18,018 bases of DNA from Colimorpha_A sp045593985 (GTDB lineage Bacteria > Bacillota > Clostridia > Oscillospirales > CAG-272). Positions within the stretch are counted from its first letter, which is position 1, and each line of letters starts with the position of its first letter. Positions 13,877-18,018 of this stretch are shown piece after piece. Below the pieces are notes generated by a model. It was given only the letters and a program-made list of their open reading frames with translations, searched no databases and was not told the DNA's origin. The DNA lies in contig JAZNXR010000054.1 in the NCBI GenBank assembly GCA_045593985.1, forward strand, positions 1-18,018. The letters run 5' to 3'. The position numbers and the translations under genes were made by a program.

Positions 13877-16507
13877 TTATTTAAGCTGAGAAAGTAGAAT
13901 TCCTTCAACTGCGTTGAGGGCATCATCAAGCTTGGATAGATCCTTACCGCCTGACGAAGCGCTGTCGGGACGGCCTCCGCCGCCACCGTTACAAATGGCA
14001 CTTACCTGCTTTAGTATCATTCCCGCATGCGCGCCTCTGGAAACGGCATTTTTACCGCAGCAAGCACTAAATGTGAGCTTGTCGCCGTTAACAAGTGCGA
14101 TAACAGCAACCACGTTATCATCGCTTGCCTTAAGCTCGTCGCAAATGCTTCTGGGCATATCGGAAGCAGCATCCTTAAGCGTATATACGATAAGATTAAT
14201 GCCGTTCACAGTCTTCATGCCTGCCTTGATAGCATCGGTCTGACCTGCTGCGAGCTTACTGTTAAGCGATTCGATCTCGCTCTTTGCGCCCTTTAGTTCA
14301 TTCTGGAGCTGTGTTACCTTTTTAGGAATATCAAGCGGATTACCGACTTTAAGCTCTCTTGCGGTATCGGCAATGAGACAATCCCTTTCGCCAAGAAGCG
14401 CAAGAACTCCATAGCCTGTCGTTGCTTCAATTCTGCGGACGCCTGCGGCAACAGAGCTTTCGGAAATAATCTTAAACAGGCCAAGCTTTCCGGTATTGTC
14501 CATATGCGTACCGCCGCAAAGCTCGGTGGAGAAGTTGCCCATTTTTACCATACGAACGGTTTCGCCATACTTCTCACCGAAGAGTGCCATAGCACCGTTC
14601 TTTCTGGCTGTCTCTATATCGGTCTCAACCGTGCAGATATCTTCCGCTATCAGTATGTGGGAGTTTACGAGCATCTCGACCTCTTTTATCTCACTTTCTG
14701 TCAATGCAGCAAAATGAGAGAAGTCAAAACGAACTCTTGTATCGTCAACATAGGAACCTGCCTGCTCTACATGATTGCCGAGCACTTGACGAAGCGCAGC
14801 TTGGAGCAGATGGCAAGCAGAGTGATTTCTCTTAATGGCTTCTCTGCGCGCCTTGTTAAATTCGAGCGTAACAACATCGCCGACCTTAACATCTCCGCTT
14901 GCAAGCGTACAAATGTGGAGATATACACCGTCTACCTTTTTCGTGTCGGAAACGGTTATCATTGTGTCGTTGTCACAGATGAAACCGACATCGCCTACCT
15001 GACCGCCGCCCTCTCCGTAAAATACCGTTTTATCGGTAATAAGCGTGAAGTCGCCCTCGGTAATTTCGTCAACGAGAGTATCATCACATATAATTGCAAG
15101 GATCTTTGCCTCGCAGCTATCCTCGGTATAGCCGCAGAACTCTGTTTCGGGAAATTCGGAAATGAGGTTCTTCGAAGCATCGCTCCATCCCGAAATATTA
15201 GCTCGCGCAGCTCTCGCGCGTTCCTTCTGAAGCTTCATGAGGTTCTTGAATTCTTCCTCATCTATTTCGAGATCCTGCTCTTGAGCAATTTCCTTGGTTA
15301 GGTCGAACGGGAAACCGTAGGTGTCATAAAGGCGGAAAACATCCTCGCCCGTAAGGTTAGAAAGACCGTCAGCGGTAGCTTTTCTAATGATATTTGAAAG
15401 AATCGAAAGACCGGCATCAATTGTTGCTGCAAATCTTTCTTCCTCCATAGAGATAACCTTCTTGATATATGCAAGCTTTTCGGTAAGCTCGGGATATTCA
15501 GAATAGTTTTCTCTTGCAACAATTTCGCAAATGTCAGAAAGGAATGTGCCGGGTATTCCAAGCATTCTGCCATGTCGTGCTGCACGGCGAAGAAGTCGGC
15601 GAAGAACGTATCCCCTGCCCTCGTTAGACGGAACAACTCCGTCGCAAATGAGGAAGCTGGAGGAACGGATATGGTCGGTTATTACTCGGAGCGAAATGTC
15701 GTTCTTCTCGTTATCGCCATATTTTACGTTAGCAACGTCCTCGATTGCCTTCATAATGTTGCGAACGGTATCAACCTCAAAGAGATTGTTTACGCCCTGC
15801 ATAAGCCAAGCAAGACGCTCGAGTCCCATGCCCGTGTCGATGTTCGGCTTAGCAAGTCTGGTATAGTTATTGTTACCGTCGTTATCGAACTGAGTGAAAA
15901 CGAGGTTCCAGAACTCCATAAAGCGGTCGCAGTCGCAGCCCGGCTTGCAGTCGGGGGATCCGCATCCGTATTCGGGACCGCGGTCGAAGTGAATCTCCGA
16001 ACAAGGGCCGCAAGGACCAGAGCCGTGCTCCCAGAAGTTATCTTCCTTGCCAAGACGAACGATGTGAGCAGGATCAACTCCTATCTCGTTTGCCCAAATA
16101 TCGTAGGCTTCGTCATCATCAAGGTAAATCGTTACCCAAAGACGGTCCTTCGGAAGCTCGAGAACTTCAGTTATGAATTCCCAAGCCCAAGAAATAGCCT
16201 CTCTCTTGAAATAGTCGCCAAACGAGAAGTTTCCGAGCATCTCGAAGAAAGTTCCGTGACGCGCGGTAATTCCAACTCTGTCAATATCGGGCGTACGAAT
16301 ACACTTCTGACAAGTTGTCATGCGGTGTCTCGGCGGCTCAAGCTCGCCGGTAAAATACTTCTTAAGAGGTGTCATGCCTGCATTAATGAGAAGTATTGAT
16401 TTATCATTTATCGGTACAAGAGGAAAACTCTTGTGGCGAAGGTGGCCCTTGCTTTCAAAGAAGGAAAGGTACTTTTCGCGAAGCTCATTTAAGCCTGTCC
16501 ACTTCAT
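13877..16507 (-). CDS. alaS: Alanyl-tRNA synthetase
   Basis: 876 residues, full family length; ATG 16507 follows GGAGG. It attaches alanine to tRNA-Ala in the cytoplasm. In order there are the class II catalytic core (MKWTGLNELREKYLSFFESKGH at the start, THRM-like region with RHGTFFEMLGNFSFGDYFK and CSEIHFDRG), then the tRNA recognition region. Next is the editing domain with RNHSACHLLQAAL near residue 560 and CGGTHMDNTG near 665, which clears Ser- and Gly-tRNA-Ala. The C-Ala domain follows, ending with GGGGGRPDSASSGG. The editing motif reads HSACH rather than the common HTATH, keeping both histidines. A cysteine-rich segment (GCGSPDCKPGCDCDRF) lies in the catalytic half. It has a near-consensus promoter and a ~29-nt leader without T-box. 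Confidence 0.98.
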   Translation of the reverse strand: MKWTGLNELREKYLSFFESKGHLRHKSFPLVPINDKSILLINAGMTPLKKYFTGELEPPRHRMTTCQKCIRTPDIDRVGITARHGTFFEMLGNFSFGDYFKREAISWAWEFITEVLELPKDRLWVTIYLDDDEAYDIWANEIGVDPAHIVRLGKEDNFWEHGSGPCGPCSEIHFDRGPEYGCGSPDCKPGCDCDRFMEFWNLVFTQFDNDGNNNYTRLAKPNIDTGMGLERLAWLMQGVNNLFEVDTVRNIMKAIEDVANVKYGDNEKNDISLRVITDHIRSSSFLICDGVVPSNEGRGYVLRRLLRRAARHGRMLGIPGTFLSDICEIVARENYSEYPELTEKLAYIKKVISMEEERFAATIDAGLSILSNIIRKATADGLSNLTGEDVFRLYDTYGFPFDLTKEIAQEQDLEIDEEEFKNLMKLQKERARAARANISGWSDASKNLISEFPETEFCGYTEDSCEAKILAIICDDTLVDEITEGDFTLITDKTVFYGEGGGQVGDVGFICDNDTMITVSDTKKVDGVYLHICTLASGDVKVGDVVTLEFNKARREAIKRNHSACHLLQAALRQVLGNHVEQAGSYVDDTRVRFDFSHFAALTESEIKEVEMLVNSHILIAEDICTVETDIETARKNGAMALFGEKYGETVRMVKMGNFSTELCGGTHMDNTGKLGLFKIISESSVAAGVRRIEATTGYGVLALLGERDCLIADTARELKVGNPLDIPKKVTQLQNELKGAKSEIESLNSKLAAGQTDAIKAGMKTVNGINLIVYTLKDAASDMPRSICDELKASDDNVVAVIALVNGDKLTFSACCGKNAVSRGAHAGMILKQVSAICNGGGGGRPDSASSGGKDLSKLDDALNAVEGILLSQLK

Positions 16508-16542
16508 AGTGAAACCTCCAAACAGGAATTTCTAACTCAACA

Positions 16543-16571
16543 ATTATAGCAAAATTTATATATTTTGTCAA
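16543..16571 (-). promoter_or_regulatory. Sigma-A promoter of alaS
   Basis: Minus strand: TTGACA (16566-16571), 17-bp spacer ending in TGC, TATAAT (16543-16548). This is a full-consensus promoter with extended -10. Confidence 0.9.
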
Positions 16572-16604
16572 TATAAATAATAAAGAAAGCTTTTAAAATA
16601 ATGC

Positions 16605-16633
16605 TTGACAAAAATAAGTTTTAATGTTAAAAT
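16605..16633 (+). promoter_or_regulatory. Sigma-A promoter of thrS
   Basis: TTGACA (16605-16610), 17-bp spacer, TGT plus TAAAAT (16628-16633) as an extended -10. Transcription would begin near 16640, at the 5' end of the T-box leader. Confidence 0.85.
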
Positions 16634-16639
16634 TGGCTT

Positions 16640-16850
16640 GTAGTAATACCTCGACGGACAAGTCTTGTATAAATGCACCGTACAGAGAGCGCAGGGTAGC
16701 TGAAAACTGCGTCGGAGACGTATATAAGGTACCACCGCCGTGACACAACCGAACACAAATGAGTTAAAGTATTGGGTGGAACCGTGCGGTAATTTTGATA
16801 TTTCCACACCCCGAACAGATTATTGTTCGGGGTGTTATCTTATTTTTTGG
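16640..16850 (+). promoter_or_regulatory. T-box riboswitch (threonine) controlling thrS
   Basis: A ~210-nt leader between promoter and start codon. The T-box proper is TGGGTGGAACCGTGCGG (16773-16789). The TGGA bulge (16777-16780) pairs with the tRNA end NCCA; its A fits discriminator U, as in tRNA-Thr. Stem I signs are AGAGAG (16684-16689) and GGTAGCTGAAAACTGCG. ACC in GGTACCACC (16731-16733) is a candidate Thr specifier codon. The leader ends in a terminator hairpin. In this class, uncharged tRNA stabilises the antiterminator and allows thrS transcription. The specifier position is my best reading, not a folded model. Confidence 0.9.
16806..16849 (+). terminator. T-box regulated terminator
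   Basis: A 12-bp stem (ACACCCCGAACA / TGTTCGGGGTGT, 16806-16817 and 16824-16835) with loop GATTAT, followed by TATCTTATTTTTT. It lies between the T-box sequence and the thrS ribosome binding site. Confidence 0.88.
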
Positions 16851-16858
16851 AGGTTTTT

Positions 16859-18018
16859 ATGAAAACTGCTTACGAATTTTTAAAGGAAAAAGAACTTATG
16901 AGCCGTGAAGTTCTCGCGGCAAAATGCGGAGATACCGTGATCGGTCTTTCTACCGAGATCGGCGACTGCGAGGTTACTCCAGTCACATTTGAAAGCAAGG
17001 AAGGCAAAGAAGTGTTCTGGCATACTGCCTCTCACATTCTTGCTCAAGCAGTTAAGCGCCTTTTCCCCGATGCAAAGCTGACCATTGGCCCCTCTGTTGA
17101 TAACGGCTTCTATTACGACATTGACAGCGACGTTTCATTCTCTCCTGAGATCCTTACAAGGATCGAAGCGGAGATGAAGAAGATCGTCAAGGAAAACCTT
17201 ATCATTGAACGCTTTACTCTTCCCCGCGATGAAGCAAAGAAGCTTATGGAAGAAAAGAACGAGCCGTATAAGGTGCTTCTTATCGACCGTATTCCCGAGG
17301 GCAGCGATATTTCCTTCTACCGTCAGGGTGAGTTTACCGACCTTTGTGCAGGCCCGCATCTCCATAGCACGGGCGCTGTAAAGGCGTTTAAGCTTACACA
17401 GTGTACCGGAGCTTACTGGGAAGGTAATTCTCAGAACAAAATGCTTCAGCGTATTTACGGCACTGCATATCCCAACAAGGATGCTCTTAATGAATATCTT
17501 GCTCAGGTTGAAGAAGCGAGAAAGCGCGACCATAACAAGCTCGGCCGTGACCTTGAGCTTTTCACAACCGTTGATACTATCGGTCAGGGTCTTCCGATAC
17601 TTCTTCCGAAGGGTGCAAGAGTAGTTCAGCTTCTTCAGAGATGGATCGAGGATGAGGAACAGAAGAGAGGTTACCTCCTTACAAAGACTCCTTTTATGGC
17701 AAAGCGTGATCTTTATAAGATCTCGGGACACTGGGATCACTACCGCGACGGCATGTTCATTCTCGGTGACGCTGATGATGAAACAAAGGAATGCTTCGCG
17801 CTCCGTCCTATGACCTGCCCCTTCCAGTACCAGGTATTCCTTAACAAGCCGCGCTCCTACCGCGAGCTTCCTATGCGCTTCGGCGAGACCTCTACCCTTT
17901 TCCGTAACGAGGATTCGGGCGAGATGCACGGCCTTATCCGTGTCCGTCAGTTCACCATTTCCGAGGGTCACTATATCCTCTGCCCCGATCAGCTTGAGGA
18001 AGAATTCCGCGGCTGTCT
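16859..18018 (+). CDS. thrS: Threonyl-tRNA synthetase (3' end outside window)
   Basis: 386 residues visible, open to the window end; ATG 16859 follows GGAGG at 16849-16853. It attaches threonine to tRNA-Thr. The editing domain is complete: HTASH (His55, His59) and DLCAGPHLHS (Cys163, His167). The class II catalytic domain begins about residue 230, with RPMTCPFQYQVF (zinc ligand Cys) and motif 2 as FRNEDSGEMHGLIRVRQF. Rest of the catalytic and anticodon-binding domains lie beyond the window. The N-terminus is short: the first histidine is residue 55, against 73 in E. coli ThrRS. The first strands of the TGS domain are therefore missing. No upstream in-frame start is possible, since the regulated terminator lies there. 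The T-box leader controls it. Confidence 0.97.
   Translation, partial: MKTAYEFLKEKELMSREVLAAKCGDTVIGLSTEIGDCEVTPVTFESKEGKEVFWHTASHILAQAVKRLFPDAKLTIGPSVDNGFYYDIDSDVSFSPEILTRIEAEMKKIVKENLIIERFTLPRDEAKKLMEEKNEPYKVLLIDRIPEGSDISFYRQGEFTDLCAGPHLHSTGAVKAFKLTQCTGAYWEGNSQNKMLQRIYGTAYPNKDALNEYLAQVEEARKRDHNKLGRDLELFTTVDTIGQGLPILLPKGARVVQLLQRWIEDEEQKRGYLLTKTPFMAKRDLYKISGHWDHYRDGMFILGDADDETKECFALRPMTCPFQYQVFLNKPRSYRELPMRFGETSTLFRNEDSGEMHGLIRVRQFTISEGHYILCPDQLEEEFRGC

Noticed and set aside
14504..16399. Long open frames on the plus strand opposite alaS (about 265 and 275 codons)
   Set aside because: They mirror the codon bias of a complete, motif-bearing alaS and show no family motifs or ribosome binding sites.
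16568..16809. Short open frames on the minus strand over the thrS leader
   Set aside because: The DNA is explained by the thrS promoter and T-box leader; the frames look random.
17135..17971. 278-codon open frame on the minus strand opposite thrS
   Set aside because: It lies fully inside a clear ThrRS reading frame and encodes no recognisable domain.
1..18018. CRISPR array, insertion sequence or prophage
   Set aside because: No regularly spaced repeats, transposase, integrase or phage structural gene is visible on either strand.

Overview
The window looks like chromosomal DNA from a low-to-mid GC Bacillota (Firmicutes) bacterium, most likely an uncultured clostridial lineage. The signs are strong GGAGG-type ribosome binding sites, sigma-A promoters close to TTGACA/TATAAT, a T-box leader on thrS, a PadR regulator paired with a small membrane partner, DUF1700/DUF4097 and DUF378 proteins, and an AGCS sodium:amino-acid symporter. 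This is inference from gene content; there is no rRNA or marker gene to settle it. I see no prophage, insertion sequence, integrase or CRISPR array.

Layout, left to right. Positions 1-2790 hold the 3' part of a CtpE-like P-type cation ATPase and a tightly coupled SGNH hydrolase, ending at a strong hairpin shared with a convergent gene for a small ferritin-like helical protein. Next come tRNA-Leu(CAA) on the minus strand with its own promoter and terminator, and an AGCS symporter on the plus strand. The symporter overlaps tail-to-tail with hom (homoserine dehydrogenase without an ACT domain). Divergent from hom is a PAP2 phosphatase, whose 3' end overlaps trmB by 26 nt. trmB is divergent from a two-gene operon (DUF1700-like membrane protein, then a DUF4097-like beta-repeat protein), and the two divergent promoters are interleaved. 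A solitary DUF378 membrane protein and a gene-poor stretch follow (9440-9796).

Positions 9797-13789 (minus strand) are the most distinctive part: a five-gene operon reading PadR regulator, four-helix membrane partner with a DUF1048-like N-terminus, CAT/E2-fold acyltransferase, AMP-forming acyl ligase, acyl carrier protein. Its promoter has a palindrome inside the -35/-10 spacer, a plausible PadR operator. The set looks like a self-contained module that activates an acyl acid, loads it on a carrier and transfers it. The acyltransferase has Glu where the CAT/E2 family has its catalytic His. Substrate and product cannot be read from sequence.

The right end holds alaS (minus strand) and, divergently, thrS (plus strand, cut by the window end). 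thrS is preceded by a T-box leader whose acceptor-pairing base fits tRNA-Thr; alaS has a near-consensus promoter and a leader too short for a T-box. The ThrRS starts about 18 residues late relative to E. coli ThrRS, so its TGS domain is incomplete, while the editing residues are intact.
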